Counted from the first letter of the stretch, positions 1-8,546 are shown. The stretch is DNA of 64,000 nucleotides from Caulobacter endophyticus (GCF_003116815.1 NZ_QDKQ01000034.1:62001-126000), one strand, 5' to 3'. Numbers and translations: made by a program. The notes: generated from the sequence alone by a model not told the origin.

Positions 1-1535
1 GTGATCCGCACGGCCTCGGCATAGTCCAGGGCGAAGCCCTGCGCCTTGGCCTCGGCGGTCAGGCCCTCCAGCACCGAGACCACGTGGCGAGGCTCGTCGG
101 AATAGCCGCCGATCGGGGTGTCCTTGGCGTGCGTGCCAAGCAGGGCCAGGCGCTTGATCTTCTTGCCGTCCAGCGGCAGCAGGCCCTTGTCGTTCTTCAG
201 CAGCACCACCGCCTTGCGGGCGGCCTCGCGCGCCAGGGCGACGGCTTGCGGCGTGGCGGTCTTGGCGTCGGCGGCCTTTTCATCCGCATACGGATTTTCG
301 AACAGCCCGCCCTCGAACTTGATCTTCAGCACCCGCGCCACGGCGGCGTCGACGGCGGCCTCGGGGATGCGCCCCGAGCGCACCAGTTGGGGCAGCAGCA
401 CATAGGCCTCGCCGTCAGGCAGCTCGACGTCGACGCCGGCGTTCATCGCCATCACCGCCGTGTCGGCCAGCTGGTCGGTCAGCTTGTGGCGGGTGATGAT
501 CTCCTTGATGGCGAAGTAGTCGCTCATCGTCGCGCCCTCGAAGCCCCACTCGCCGCGCAGGATGTCGGTCAGCAGCCAGCGGTTGGCGTGCGAGGGCACC
601 CCGTCGATCTCGTTGTAGCTGGGCATGACCGAGCGCACGGGCAGCTCCTTCACCGCCCGTTCGAACGGCGGGAAGAAGTTCTCGCGCAGGGTGCGCTCGG
701 CGATCTGGGCGGGGCCCACATTGGTGCCGTTCTCGGGCTGGCCGTGGCCGGTCATGTGCTTGAGGGTGACGAACACCTTGTCGGGCGCTAGCGGCAGGGT
801 CTTGCCCTGGAAGCCGCGGATGGCGGCCAGGCCCATCTCGGCGCAGACGTGCGGGTCTTCGCCATAGGTCTCCTCGATGCGGCCCCAGCGCGGGTCGCGG
901 GCCACGTCGACCACGGGGGCGAGCGCGATGTTGGAGCCCCGGGCGCGCATCTCCCTGGCGGCGACGGAGAACACCTGCTCGACGAGGTCCGGATCGAAGG
1001 TCGAGGCCAGGGCGATCGATTGCGGGAAGCTGGTCGCATCGCGCGCGACGTAGCCGTGCAGGGCCTCGTCGTGCATCAGCATCGGGATGCCAAGGCGCGT
1101 GCTTTCCATCGCCCACTTCTGGGCGGCGTTGACGTAGCGGGCGGTCTGCGGGGCGTTGCGGCCCACCGAACCGTCCTCGGCCCCGGCGGCGGCGTTGACC
1201 TCTGTCGCGGGCTTGAGACCCCGGCGATCGGTCGGCCGCGAAATCTGGCCAAGGCCGTTGGGAAAATTCTTGCTGGCCGTCTCGGGCGAGAAGTCGCCGC
1301 CCGGAGTCTGGATCGCCGCCTTGGTCAGCCAGATGCCGATCAGCTGGGCGGCCTTCTCCTCCAGGGTCATCCGCGACAGCAGGTCCTTGACCCGCGCGTC
1401 CACCGGCTGGGAAGCATCCTTGTAGAGCGCCTTGCCACCCGCCGCCTTCGGCGCGGCGCGGACCACGGGGGCCATGGCGGCGCCGAGAGCGGCCAAGCTT
1501 ACGCCCAGCGTGCGGCGAGTCAGGGTGGTGGTCAT
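1..1535 (-). CDS. Glycoside hydrolase family 3 beta-xylosidase/beta-glucosidase (3' end beyond window)
   Basis: The gene starts at the ATG at 1533-1535 and runs off the left edge, so about 511 N-terminal residues are visible. Residues 1-28 form an export leader with a twin-arginine (TRRTLGVSLAALGAAMA), so the enzyme should be periplasmic or outer-membrane associated. GH3 hallmarks are MTLEEKAAQL (56-65), MHDEALHG (154-161), DVARDPRWGR (210-219), ETYGEDP (222-228), KHMTGHG (259-265) and the nucleophile segment TMSDYF with Asp339. The MHDEALHG and GHGQPENGTN motifs are typical of GH3 enzymes in xylan loci, so beta-xylosidase is the favoured activity, but substrate is inference. Its upstream region carries a CCGGT-type palindrome shared with xylE and GH43. 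Confidence 0.9.
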   Translation of the reverse strand, partial: MTTTLTRRTLGVSLAALGAAMAPVVRAAPKAAGGKALYKDASQPVDARVKDLLSRMTLEEKAAQLIGIWLTKAAIQTPGGDFSPETASKNFPNGLGQISRPTDRRGLKPATEVNAAAGAEDGSVGRNAPQTARYVNAAQKWAMESTRLGIPMLMHDEALHGYVARDATSFPQSIALASTFDPDLVEQVFSVAAREMRARGSNIALAPVVDVARDPRWGRIEETYGEDPHVCAEMGLAAIRGFQGKTLPLAPDKVFVTLKHMTGHGQPENGTNVGPAQIAERTLRENFFPPFERAVKELPVRSVMPSYNEIDGVPSHANRWLLTDILRGEWGFEGATMSDYFAIKEIITRHKLTDQLADTAVMAMNAGVDVELPDGEAYVLLPQLVRSGRIPEAAVDAAVARVLKIKFEGGLFENPYADEKAADAKTATPQAVALAREAARKAVVLLKNDKGLLPLDGKKIKRLALLGTHAKDTPIGGYSDEPRHVVSVLEGLTAEAKAQGFALDYAEAVRI

Positions 1536-1600
1536 CCTTGCGTTTCCCCAGCGTCTGTCACGGCGGCTTCGCGCCGTCTTGCCTGACACTATGGGAGAGC

Positions 1601-1611
1601 TTGTCAGACCA
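1601..1611. promoter_or_regulatory. Possible FadR/GntR-type site (TTGTCAGACCA)
   Basis: The 11-mer fits the FadR-subfamily consensus TNGTNNNACNA. It lies 66 bp upstream of the GH3 start codon. Nearly the same 11-mer sits upstream of xylX (15309-15319) and of the GH3 gene at 45748 (45683-45693). The consensus has only six fixed positions, so chance occurrence is possible; the site is inferred from the recurrence. Confidence 0.3.
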
Positions 1612-1623
1612 CTCAAGCCCTAA

Positions 1624-1637
1624 TGTTACCGGTCACT
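1624..1637. promoter_or_regulatory. LacI-type operator, CCGGT class (TGTTACCGGTCACT)
   Basis: On the minus strand it reads AGTGACCGGTAACA, identical over 14 nt to the site at 28386-28399 before GH43 and close to the site at 26592-26605 before xylE. It is a near-palindrome (TGTTA-CCGG-T.ACA) sharing arms with the xylX operator TGTTAGCGCTAACA. It lies about 89 bp upstream of the GH3 start, so this GH3 probably belongs to the xylose/xylan regulon. Confidence 0.65.
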
Positions 1638-1642
1638 TTCGT

Positions 1643-1930
1643 TTACTTCACCGGGGCCGTAGAAAGGCGCAAGCCGAGCGCGCTCACCACCTTCAGCACG
1701 GTGTCGAAACGCGGATTGCCCTCGGCCGCCAGCGCTTTGTAGAGGCTTTGACGCCCCAACCCCGCCGCCTCGGCCACCTCGGTCATGCCCTTGGCCCGCG
1801 CCAGAACGCCCAGCGCATCGGCGATGAAGGCCGCGTCGCCGGTGGCCAGGGCCTCGTCCAGATAGGCGGCGGCTGCCTCGGGGGTTTCGACATAGACCGC
1901 CGGATCGAACGGCTGGGTTTCGATGCTCAT
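1643..1930 (-). CDS. HigA-like antitoxin, helix-turn-helix protein
   Basis: A 95-residue acidic-then-HTH protein of the addiction-module antidote family. The N-terminal part (1-35) is acidic and the C-terminal part carries a Cro/C1-like helix-turn-helix, with GMTEVAEAAGLGRQSLYKAL at about 48-67 and DTVLKVVSALG beyond it. Its ATG overlaps the toxin stop codon (ATGA, 1927-1930), so the two are translationally coupled. It should neutralise the toxin and repress the shared promoter through the palindrome at 2245-2262. The toxin-first order is that of higBA systems. Confidence 0.85.
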   Translation of the reverse strand: MSIETQPFDPAVYVETPEAAAAYLDEALATGDAAFIADALGVLARAKGMTEVAEAAGLGRQSLYKALAAEGNPRFDTVLKVVSALGLRLSTAPVK

Positions 1931-2238
1931 GCCCTTCCTCCATCGTCCGGCAATTCACGCGCCAACGCCTTGGCCCGCGTGATATCGCGGCCTTGCGTAT
2001 CCTTGTCGCCGGCGCACAACACGACAACCAGCGCCTCGCCTCGTCGCACCACATAGACCCGATAGCCAGGGCCGACATGGACGCGCAGTTCGCTGACACC
2101 CTCGCCTACCGGCCGCGCGTCACCAGCAAGGCCGAAGGCCAGCTGGCGAATGCGCGCGGCGATCCTGGCCTTAGCCACGGCATCGCGTAGGTCCGCCATC
2201 CAGCGCCGGAAGACCTCGGTCTCACGAACCTCGATCAT
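1927..2238 (-). CDS. RelE/HigB-superfamily addiction-module toxin
   Basis: A 103-residue basic protein resembling the phage-derived Gp49/HigB killer family: MIEVRETEVFRRWMADLRD at the N-terminus, ARIRQLAFGLAGD, then the strand motif ELRVHVGPGYRVYVVR and the closing VVLCAGDKDTQGRDI. These toxins are ribosome-associated mRNA interferases; that activity is family knowledge, not shown here. I take the ATG at 2236-2238 because an upstream in-frame start would cross the palindrome at 2245-2262. The antitoxin gene follows with an ATGA overlap. Confidence 0.85.
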   Translation of the reverse strand: MIEVRETEVFRRWMADLRDAVAKARIAARIRQLAFGLAGDARPVGEGVSELRVHVGPGYRVYVVRRGEALVVVLCAGDKDTQGRDITRAKALARELPDDGGRA

Positions 2239-2244
2239 ACAGCA

Positions 2245-2262
2245 TGTCTCCCACGGGAGACA
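2245..2262. promoter_or_regulatory. Toxin-antitoxin operator palindrome (TGTCTCCCACGGGAGACA)
   Basis: Two perfect 8-bp arms (TGTCTCCC / GGGAGACA) flank a 2-nt centre. It ends 7 nt upstream of the toxin ATG, overlapping the expected ribosome binding site, so a bound repressor would sit over the promoter or translation-initiation region. Autoregulation by the HTH antitoxin is the natural reading. Confidence 0.65.
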
Positions 2263-2301
2263 ATCACGTATCGATGGAGATAGCTCATGGCGTCGCCCCA
2301 A

Positions 2302-2337
2302 TGCAAAAGGCGCTCCGGCCAAGAACCGGAGCGCCCT
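2302..2337 (-). terminator. Rho-independent terminator of the DUF885 gene
   Basis: A perfect 10-bp stem (GGCGCTCCGG at 2309-2318 with CCGGAGCGCC at 2326-2335) is followed on the minus strand by TTTTGCA. It lies about 45 bp past the stop of the gene ending at 2380 and separates it from the toxin-antitoxin operon. Confidence 0.8.
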
Positions 2338-2379
2338 TCACACTACGCGAACAAATCAGGAACTCAGTTCAGAGCGCCC

Positions 2380-4179
2380 TCACCCCTGCCAGGCGTCGAC
2401 CACGCTCTCCAGCACGGTCAGCGGCGTCGGGCCGACCAGCAGGGCGGTGTCGTGGTACTTGCGGATGTCGAACCTGGCGCCGAGGCGGGCCTTGGTGCGC
2501 TCGCGCAGGGCCGCCCAGACGGTATGGCCCACCTTGTAGGAGCAGGCCTGGGCCGGGTTGGCGCAGTAGCGCTCGACCTCGCGGGTGATGCGGCCCTCGT
2601 CGTCGCCGCCGGTCTCGACCATGTAGGCGATGGCCTTCTCGCGGCTCCAGCCCTTGGCGTGGATTCCGGTGTCGACCACGCAGCGCGAGGCGCGGAACAG
2701 GCGCGCCTGGTACATGCCCAGCAGGCCCAGGTCGTCGGTCCCGTAGAGGCCCATCTCCATGGCCACCTGCTCGGCATAGAGCGCCCAGCCCTCGGTGTTG
2801 GCCGAGAAGAACATGTTCTGGCGCAGGCGCGGCAGGCTGCCCTCGGCGGTCAGGGCCAGCTGGAAGTGATGGCCCGGCGCGGCCTCGTGATAGGTCAGGG
2901 TCGGCAGGGCGTAGCGGGGGCGCTCGGCCGTGTCGCGCAGGTTGATGTAGAAGGCGCCCGGACGCGAGCCGTCCAGCGGCGGCCGCTCGTAATAGCCGCC
3001 CGATGAGCCGTTCTCGGTATAGGGCGGGATGCGGCGCACCTCGACCGGGATCTTCGGCGTGATGCCGAACCATTGGGGGAGCTTGGGCTGCATCTCTGCG
3101 ATCAGGCGGTTGCAGTAGGCCAGGATTTGGGCCCGGCCCTCGTCGGTGTTCGGATAGCTCTCGCCCGGCAGGTCCTTCAGGGCCGCCATGCGCTGGCCGA
3201 CCGAGCCCTGGGTGAAGCCGCGCTTCCTGAGGATCTCGTCCATCCGCGCCTGGATCTGCGCGCCCTCCTCCAGGCCCAGGCGATGCACCTCGTCGGGGGT
3301 CTTTTCGGTGGTGGTGTAGATGCGCAGCAGCGCGGCGTAGAAGGCGTCGCCGTCCTTGAAGCGGTTCATGCCCGCCTCGTGCACGGCCTTGGCGCGGACG
3401 GCGGTCAGGGTCTCGATCTGGCGGTCCAGCGCAGGATGGATCGCGCTTTCCAGCAGGGCGCCGGCCTTGGCGTCGTAGGCGCCATAGGCCTTGGCGCGGC
3501 GGGCCATCGAGGCGACCAGGACGTTCTTTTCCGGCGGCAGGGCGCGGAACTGCTTCAGCTGGCCGATGGCCTTGTCGAGAATGAAGTCCGACGGGATCAC
3601 GCCCTTGGCCGCGTCGGCCCGCACCCGCTCGCTCTCCTGGTCGAGCACGCCGGCGAAACCGGCCATGCGGGCCAGGTAGCTGTCGGCGTCGGCGGCCGAT
3701 TTCACCTCGTGCTTGTTGTCCAGGAAGCTGGGGACCGACGAATAGCCGCCGTAGAACTGGGTCACCACGAACGGCCGCGACACCGAGCCGTAGTCGAAGC
3801 CCGAGGCCTTGTCGCGCGCGCCATAATAGTAGGCGGCGGTGTCGTAGTTGACGGCGTCGTCGCCCGAGAGCGCCTTGCGGTCGATCGCCTTCAGCCGCGC
3901 CAGACGCTGGGCCGGCTCGCGGCGCTCCTTGATCCAGGCGGCGATCGAGCGGTCGCCCAGCTTCGTGCGCGCGCCGGCGTGAGCGCCGTTGTCGAGGCCC
4001 AGATTGGTGGCCTGCTCGGGGCTTTCGGTGAGGTCTTCGTCGAAGAAGGCGTCGAACAGAGCGTAGAGCTTGGTCGCCTCACCTTTCGGGGCCGCGATGG
4101 CCGGCAGGGCCGTCGAGACGGCGGCGGCGGTGGCGCCGACCAACAGCTGGCGACGATCGAACTTCGTGGAATCGGACAT
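2380..4179 (-). CDS. DUF885 family exported protein (putative metallopeptidase-like)
   Basis: A 599-residue protein with a twin-arginine leader (FDRRQLLVGATAAAVSTALP, processed near AIAA at 27-30), so likely exported folded by Tat. The body is a helical DUF885 domain; its best-conserved motif is TYHEAAPGHHFQ around residues 429-440 (His431, Glu432, His437-438), which resembles a zinc site although peptidase activity in this family is largely inferred. Other family signatures are PGAFYINLRD (407-416) and EGWALYAEQ in the C-terminal third. It is followed by its own terminator and preceded by the terminator of the M61 gene, so it looks monocistronic. Confidence 0.85.
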   Translation of the reverse strand: MSDSTKFDRRQLLVGATAAAVSTALPAIAAPKGEATKLYALFDAFFDEDLTESPEQATNLGLDNGAHAGARTKLGDRSIAAWIKERREPAQRLARLKAIDRKALSGDDAVNYDTAAYYYGARDKASGFDYGSVSRPFVVTQFYGGYSSVPSFLDNKHEVKSAADADSYLARMAGFAGVLDQESERVRADAAKGVIPSDFILDKAIGQLKQFRALPPEKNVLVASMARRAKAYGAYDAKAGALLESAIHPALDRQIETLTAVRAKAVHEAGMNRFKDGDAFYAALLRIYTTTEKTPDEVHRLGLEEGAQIQARMDEILRKRGFTQGSVGQRMAALKDLPGESYPNTDEGRAQILAYCNRLIAEMQPKLPQWFGITPKIPVEVRRIPPYTENGSSGGYYERPPLDGSRPGAFYINLRDTAERPRYALPTLTYHEAAPGHHFQLALTAEGSLPRLRQNMFFSANTEGWALYAEQVAMEMGLYGTDDLGLLGMYQARLFRASRCVVDTGIHAKGWSREKAIAYMVETGGDDEGRITREVERYCANPAQACSYKVGHTVWAALRERTKARLGARFDIRKYHDTALLVGPTPLTVLESVVDAWQG

Positions 4180-4210
4180 GCGGCCCCCAGAGGCAGACTT
4201 GGCCGCATGT

Positions 4211-4257
4211 CGAAGAAAAGCCGTCCGGCGCCTCGCGGCCCCGGGCGCCGGACGGCT
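4211..4257 (-). terminator. Rho-independent terminator of the M61 peptidase gene
   Basis: A 14-bp perfect stem (AGCCGTCCGGCGCC at 4219-4232, GGCGCCGGACGGCT at 4244-4257) with an 11-nt loop is followed on the minus strand by TTTTCTTCG. It starts 6 bp past the stop codon of the M61 gene. Confidence 0.85.
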
Positions 4258-4263
4258 CTATGC

Positions 4264-6186
4264 TTACTTGCGGGCGGCCAGGATGTCGTCCAGGCGCGCC
4301 GGCGTGCCGGCGACGCGCTCCAGGCGCGGGTAGCGCAGGCCGCCGCTGTAATCGAGCTTCACGGTGCGGTAGCGCGTGCCTTCCTTGACCAGCAGCTCGA
4401 CTGGAACGTCCTTGGCCGTGGCCTTGACGGCCGCCTTCAGCTTTTCGGCGTCGTAGGTGTCGCCGTTGACGGCCACGATGGTCAGGCCCTGGGTCAGGCC
4501 GGCCCTGAAGGCGGGACCGTCCCACTGCACGTCGGTCAGCACCGCGTCCGACCCCACCGTCAGGCCGATCGAATAGGCCAGGTTGGTGTTCTTGGCCCGC
4601 GTCTCGGAAACCTTGAAGTAGTCGGTCGGGGTGTCGGTATAGACCAGCTTGTAGCCGCCGCGCGTCAGGCCATCGAGCGGGGCCTTGGGGTTCACGCCCT
4701 CGATGCGGTCCTTCAGGAAGCTGGCCCAGTCGTAGGCGACCACGCCGTTCAGCGCCGCCACCACGTCGTCGAAGGTGTAGGTGTGCGACACGTAGGAGCC
4801 GTCGGCGATGCCGAAGAAGGCCTTGGCGAAGTCGTCGAGCGACTTCTTGCCGTTCGTCTTCTCGCGGATCAGCGTGTCGGCGTCGAGCCACACCAGCTGG
4901 CCTTCGGAGTAATAGTCCTCGCTACGCTGGTAGGAGAGCCACGACAGCGGCTTGCGGTTGGCGATGATCGGGTCGTTGGTGGTGTCCTGCACCGGACGCC
5001 AGTCGCGGCCGCGACGGTTGTCGTACGCGGCCGCCGTCATGGCGATGGCGTCGAGCGTCTGCTCCTTGTTGAGCAGGCCCGAGCGCGACGACAGCACATA
5101 GCCCCAGTACTGGGTCTGGCCTTCGTAGACCCACATCAGGCTGTCGCGCATCGGGGTGTTGAGGGTCGGGGTCCACAGGTCCGCGCCGCGGCGGAACTTG
5201 CCGTTCCACGAGTGGGTGAACTCGTGGGGCAGCAGGTCGCGGCCGACGTACGACTTGTCCCAGTCGGTGAAGTACTTGGGCGCGACGCGGTTCTCGCTCG
5301 ACCGGTGATGCTCTAGGCCGATGCCGCCGATCTGGTCCGACAGGGCGACCAGGAAGTCGTAGTGATCGTAGTGGTGCGAGCCGTACAGCTTGTAGGCCTG
5401 CTGCACGAGGTTCTTGTGGGCCTGCAGTTGCTCGGGCTTGTAGTCCAGCAGTTCCGGCTTGTCGGCGACCATGTTCAGGCGCACGGGCGCAGGGCCGCCC
5501 GGATCCAGCTCGACCGACTTGAAGTAACGGCCGGCGAACATCGGCGAGTCGACCAGGGTCTCGACCGTGGTGGGCTTGAAGCTGGTGACCTGGCCTTCGG
5601 TCTTGGCCACTTCCAGGGCCGAGGCGAACTGGAAGCCTTCCGGCAGCCTGACGGTCGGCTCGATGGTGATGCGGCGGGTGAAGTGACCGGCCGGGTACAT
5701 GGTCATCTGCAGCCACTGCAGGTTCAGCATGTCCGGGGTCATGACCATGCGGCCGACCTTGGTCTCGACCGGCGACAGGAACTTGTAGGCGACGTTCAGC
5801 TCGGTCACGCCGGCCGGCACGTCGATGTGGAAGGCGTTGACCTCGACCACGTCGCGCTTCCACGGGATCGTCCTGCCGCCCGCGGTGATGACGAGACCCG
5901 CCAGCTTGTCGATGTCGTTGCGCGGCGAGTGTCCGCCCGGAACCCACTGCGGATAGTACAGGGTCATCGGGCCAGGCTTGGCGACCGGAAGGGTCAGCTT
6001 GATGTCGAAGATCTTGCGCTCAAGGTCGGTGGCGTCGACGTAGAGCTTCAGCACGCCCGGATAGGCCACGTCCTGCGGGGCGATGATCGGCGGCGTCGGG
6101 GCGGCCGGTTGCGGCAGGTAGTCCTGGGCGAGAGCGGCGCCGCCGACCAGCGACAGAAGCGAGACCGAGAAGAAAAGCGCTTTCAA
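4264..6186 (-). CDS. M61 family (glycyl aminopeptidase-like) metallopeptidase with PDZ domain
   Basis: A 640-residue periplasmic protein. Residues 1-20 are a Sec signal peptide ending GGAALA-Q. An N-terminal M61 beta domain (about 40-240) precedes the catalytic domain with the zinc motif HEFTHSWNGK at 321-330 (His321, His325, catalytic Glu322). A C-terminal PDZ-like domain follows at about 530-600 (GPAFRAGLTQGLTIVAVNGD). M61 enzymes release N-terminal amino acids, often Gly or Ala, from peptides. A LacI-type half-palindrome lies at 6281-6294 upstream. Domain assignment is firm; the physiological substrate is unknown. Confidence 0.92.
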   Translation of the reverse strand: MKALFFSVSLLSLVGGAALAQDYLPQPAAPTPPIIAPQDVAYPGVLKLYVDATDLERKIFDIKLTLPVAKPGPMTLYYPQWVPGGHSPRNDIDKLAGLVITAGGRTIPWKRDVVEVNAFHIDVPAGVTELNVAYKFLSPVETKVGRMVMTPDMLNLQWLQMTMYPAGHFTRRITIEPTVRLPEGFQFASALEVAKTEGQVTSFKPTTVETLVDSPMFAGRYFKSVELDPGGPAPVRLNMVADKPELLDYKPEQLQAHKNLVQQAYKLYGSHHYDHYDFLVALSDQIGGIGLEHHRSSENRVAPKYFTDWDKSYVGRDLLPHEFTHSWNGKFRRGADLWTPTLNTPMRDSLMWVYEGQTQYWGYVLSSRSGLLNKEQTLDAIAMTAAAYDNRRGRDWRPVQDTTNDPIIANRKPLSWLSYQRSEDYYSEGQLVWLDADTLIREKTNGKKSLDDFAKAFFGIADGSYVSHTYTFDDVVAALNGVVAYDWASFLKDRIEGVNPKAPLDGLTRGGYKLVYTDTPTDYFKVSETRAKNTNLAYSIGLTVGSDAVLTDVQWDGPAFRAGLTQGLTIVAVNGDTYDAEKLKAAVKATAKDVPVELLVKEGTRYRTVKLDYSGGLRYPRLERVAGTPARLDDILAARK

Positions 6187-6280
6187 GAAACGACCCCAAT
6201 GCAGCCCGCGAACGTCCCCTCGCGGCGAGAAGCCTGGATGTTTCTTTTGTTAGGGCCAGCTTGTCGAGACCAACTTGACC

Positions 6281-6294
6281 GGACAGCGTTATCA
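6281..6294. promoter_or_regulatory. LacI-type site, ACGTT class (GGACAGCGTTATCA)
   Basis: Twelve consecutive bases (GACAGCGTTATC) are identical to the site at 28323-28334 upstream of GH43, and the sequence is one change from the TGACAGCGTTATCA form. It lies 95 bp upstream of the M61 gene start and just past the end of the permease gene. It would be an unexpected regulon member, so it is only a candidate. Confidence 0.4.
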
Positions 6295-6307
6295 CGACGC
6301 CGGTCGT

Positions 6308-7579
6308 TCAGCCCCTCGCCGGCCGCCAGATCAACCGCAGGCAAAGATAGGCCAGGGCCGCGACCGCCAGCGCCGGCAGGGTCGCGCCCCATTGCGGCGC
6401 CAGCCGGCTGAAGCCCTGATAGGCGCCGATACCCGCCGCCCAGGCCACCAGGCCCGGCAGGTTCAGGCCCCAGGCGAAGGCGCCGGCGATTTCGGCGCGG
6501 CGGCGACGCACGACGAAATGGTCGGTCAGCAGTACGCCGAACAGCGGCGCGAACACCGAACCGATCAGCAGCAGGAAGCCTTCGTAGCGGGCAAGCGGCG
6601 CCAGAAGGGCGATCAGGGTGCACAGCACCCCGAAGGCCAGGGCCAGGTAGGCCGGCCGCACCGGCGCCAGGGTGGCCGTCGAGACGGCGGCCGAATGGAT
6701 GTCGGCGAAGGCGTTGTCGGTCTCATCGACGACGATCAGCAAGAGGGCGATCCCGCCGCCCGCCGCCGCCAGGGCGGTCAGCAGCAGCCCCTCCCCGCCT
6801 CCGGCGGCCAGGGCGTAGCAGGCGCCCAGCCCCATGAACCAGATGTTGGCCAGCAGGTAGCCGGCTGCGCTGCCTCGGAACATGCGGCCCGGCGATCGGC
6901 CAAAGCGCGTGTAGTCGGCGATCAGCGGCAGCCATGACAGCGGCATGGCCACGACCAGGTCGACGCCCGCGCCGAAGCTCATCTCGCCCGTCCCGGCCTT
7001 GGCGAATAGCGCCGCCAGGTCGTGCTGCGACAGCAGCCGCCATGTCAGCCATCCGGCTCCGCCCAGCAGCAGCCACAGGCCCCAGGCGCGCAGAAAACGC
7101 CGCACGAACGACACCGGCCCCATGAAGGCGAGCCACGTCGCCAGCACGCCGAACAGCACCGTCCAGGCCAGCGGATTCGAGAGGCCGAAGGTCTGCCTGG
7201 CCAGGGCGTCGGCGGCGTCGCGCATGGCGATGATCTCGAACGCGCCCCAGCCGACCAGTTGCACCGCGTTCAGCACAGCCGGAACCGCCGCCCCCCGCGC
7301 TCCCAGCGCCAGCCGCAGAGCGCCCATGGCAGAAAGCCCGGTGTCGGCCCCGACCACCCCGGCCGCCGCCAGCAGCAGCGCGCCCAGCACCGAGCCGGTG
7401 ACGATCGTCGCCAGCGCCATGCCAAGACTAAGACCCGGAACCAGGAACGCCCCGGCCTGCAGCACCAGGAGGCCGATGCCCAGGCTGAACCACAGCGAAA
7501 ACGCATCACGCGTCCCGAACACCCGGCGGTCGGCCGGAACGGGGGTCAGCGGATCATAGGTGTCGTCGAGCTTGGCCAT
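6308..7579 (-). CDS. NCS1 family nucleobase/hydroxymethylpyrimidine permease (CytX-like)
   Basis: A 423-residue, very hydrophobic inner-membrane protein with about 12 membrane segments starting near residue 26 (FSLWFSLGIGLLVLQAGAFL). NCS1 signatures include QLVGWGAFEIIAMRDAADAL (residues 107-126) and SWLPLIADYTRFGRSPG (just past residue 200), the latter typical of the family's substrate site. The closest named type I recognise is CytX, a putative transporter of thiamine-precursor pyrimidine; CodB-like cytosine uptake is the alternative. No thiamine genes are adjacent. The stop lies close to the M61 promoter region. Confidence 0.85.
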   Translation of the reverse strand: MAKLDDTYDPLTPVPADRRVFGTRDAFSLWFSLGIGLLVLQAGAFLVPGLSLGMALATIVTGSVLGALLLAAAGVVGADTGLSAMGALRLALGARGAAVPAVLNAVQLVGWGAFEIIAMRDAADALARQTFGLSNPLAWTVLFGVLATWLAFMGPVSFVRRFLRAWGLWLLLGGAGWLTWRLLSQHDLAALFAKAGTGEMSFGAGVDLVVAMPLSWLPLIADYTRFGRSPGRMFRGSAAGYLLANIWFMGLGACYALAAGGGEGLLLTALAAAGGGIALLLIVVDETDNAFADIHSAAVSTATLAPVRPAYLALAFGVLCTLIALLAPLARYEGFLLLIGSVFAPLFGVLLTDHFVVRRRRAEIAGAFAWGLNLPGLVAWAAGIGAYQGFSRLAPQWGATLPALAVAALAYLCLRLIWRPARG

Positions 7580-7626
7580 GGAGGGGAGGCATAGCAGCTT
7601 GGCGCGCCTCCGCCTCTCCCCAACCC

Positions 7627-7722
7627 GTAAAATCCCCGCGAAAGCGGGGACCCAGGAGTTTTATCGTCGAGCACCACACGTTTCAGAAAAAGCCTGGGTC
7701 CCCGCTTTCGCGGGGATTTTAC
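7627..7722. repeat. Long inverted repeat, 30-bp perfect arms
   Basis: The arms at 7627-7656 and 7693-7722 are perfect reverse complements over 30 bp, with a 36-bp spacer. Each arm itself contains a small hairpin (CCCCGC-GAAA-GCGGGG). The element fills the space between the GST stop and the permease start and could act as a bidirectional terminator. The core GCGAAAGCGGGGACCCAGG is a style of intergenic repeat common in Caulobacterales. Confidence 0.85.
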
Positions 7723-7739
7723 GGAGGGAGGAGCGAGCC

Positions 7740-8462
7740 CTACTCCGGATCCAGCTCCGGATAGCGCCGGAAGATGCCCATCTCGTTGAACGGGATCCGC
7801 CGCGCCGAAGCCAGATAGGCCGCGATCCTCGGCAGGTCCGCCACCCGGTCGCGCAGGGCGACGACCTTTGGAATGTCCGGCTCCAGCCGCGCCATGGCGT
7901 GCGGGAAGGCGTATCGCAGCCCCTCCACCGCCTGGAACAGCGACAGGTCGGCATAGGAGACCGCGCCCCCGGCCAGCCAGGCGTCGCCGCCGGCCAGGGC
8001 CCGCTCGAACCAGCCCATGAACTTGGGAATCCGCTGCTGGCGGAACTCCTCGCTGCGCCGCGCGGCCTCGTCCTTCTGGTCCTCGTAGTAGAGACCCATG
8101 CCGATCGGATGGTGGGTGTCGTGGGCCTCGGTCACCAGGTCGGCGATGGTCAGCTGCAGTTGGTTGACCCACAGCCGCCCGCTCTCGGCGGCTGGCGCGA
8201 GATCGTGCCTTGGCCCCAGGTACAGCAGGATGCTGGCCGTCTGGCCGATGACCAGATCGCCGTCGACCAGGAACGGCGGCGCGAAGGCCGCGCGCGGGCC
8301 GCCCAACTCTGCCAGATCGTCCATCAGGGCGTCCTCGCCCCCGCCCTCGTCCGGGTCCTGGCGGGCGACGTCCACATAGTCCGCTCCGGCCGCTTCGAGC
8401 GCCAGGCGGACGAATTCGCCGCGGCCCTGGATGCCCGGCCAATAATGCAGCTGATAGGCCAT
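7740..8462 (-). CDS. Glutathione S-transferase family protein
   Basis: A 240-residue cytosolic protein with an N-terminal thioredoxin-like GST domain (YQLHYWPGIQGRGEFVRLAL at 3-22; the catalytic-type Tyr7 and RGEFVRLALEAAG are sigma/alpha-like; PPFLVDGDLVIGQTASILLY at about 62-81 supplies the cis-Pro and glutathione-binding Gln-Thr-Ala-Ser) and a helical C-terminal domain (WLAGGAVSYADLSLFQ). It is divergent from the PepSY operon with an 84-bp gap. Substrate cannot be told from sequence. Confidence 0.88.
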   Translation of the reverse strand: MAYQLHYWPGIQGRGEFVRLALEAAGADYVDVARQDPDEGGGEDALMDDLAELGGPRAAFAPPFLVDGDLVIGQTASILLYLGPRHDLAPAAESGRLWVNQLQLTIADLVTEAHDTHHPIGMGLYYEDQKDEAARRSEEFRQQRIPKFMGWFERALAGGDAWLAGGAVSYADLSLFQAVEGLRYAFPHAMARLEPDIPKVVALRDRVADLPRIAAYLASARRIPFNEMGIFRRYPELDPE

Positions 8463-8527
8463 GCGCTCTGAACCGATCCGTGACCAAATGTTTCCAAGCG
8501 AGGCCGGATCGCGATCGGCTCTTGTAA

Positions 8528-8544
8528 TTGCAAGTCGCTCTCAA
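8528..8544. promoter_or_regulatory. Possible Fur-type box (TTGCAAGTCGCTCTCAA)
   Basis: The sequence reads TTGAGAGCGACTTGCAA on the other strand, an imperfect dyad with TTG...CAA ends resembling alphaproteobacterial Fur sites. It lies directly upstream of the PepSY operon, whose gene content suggests iron reduction. It sits so close to the ATG at 8547 that it also raises doubt about that start. The match is by eye only. Confidence 0.35.
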
Positions 8545-8546
8545 GT

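Noticed and set aside
3073..5316. A 747-codon plus-strand frame opposite the DUF885 and M61 genes
   Set aside because: It spans two real genes and their terminator and has no recognisable domain; composition is that of an antisense shadow.
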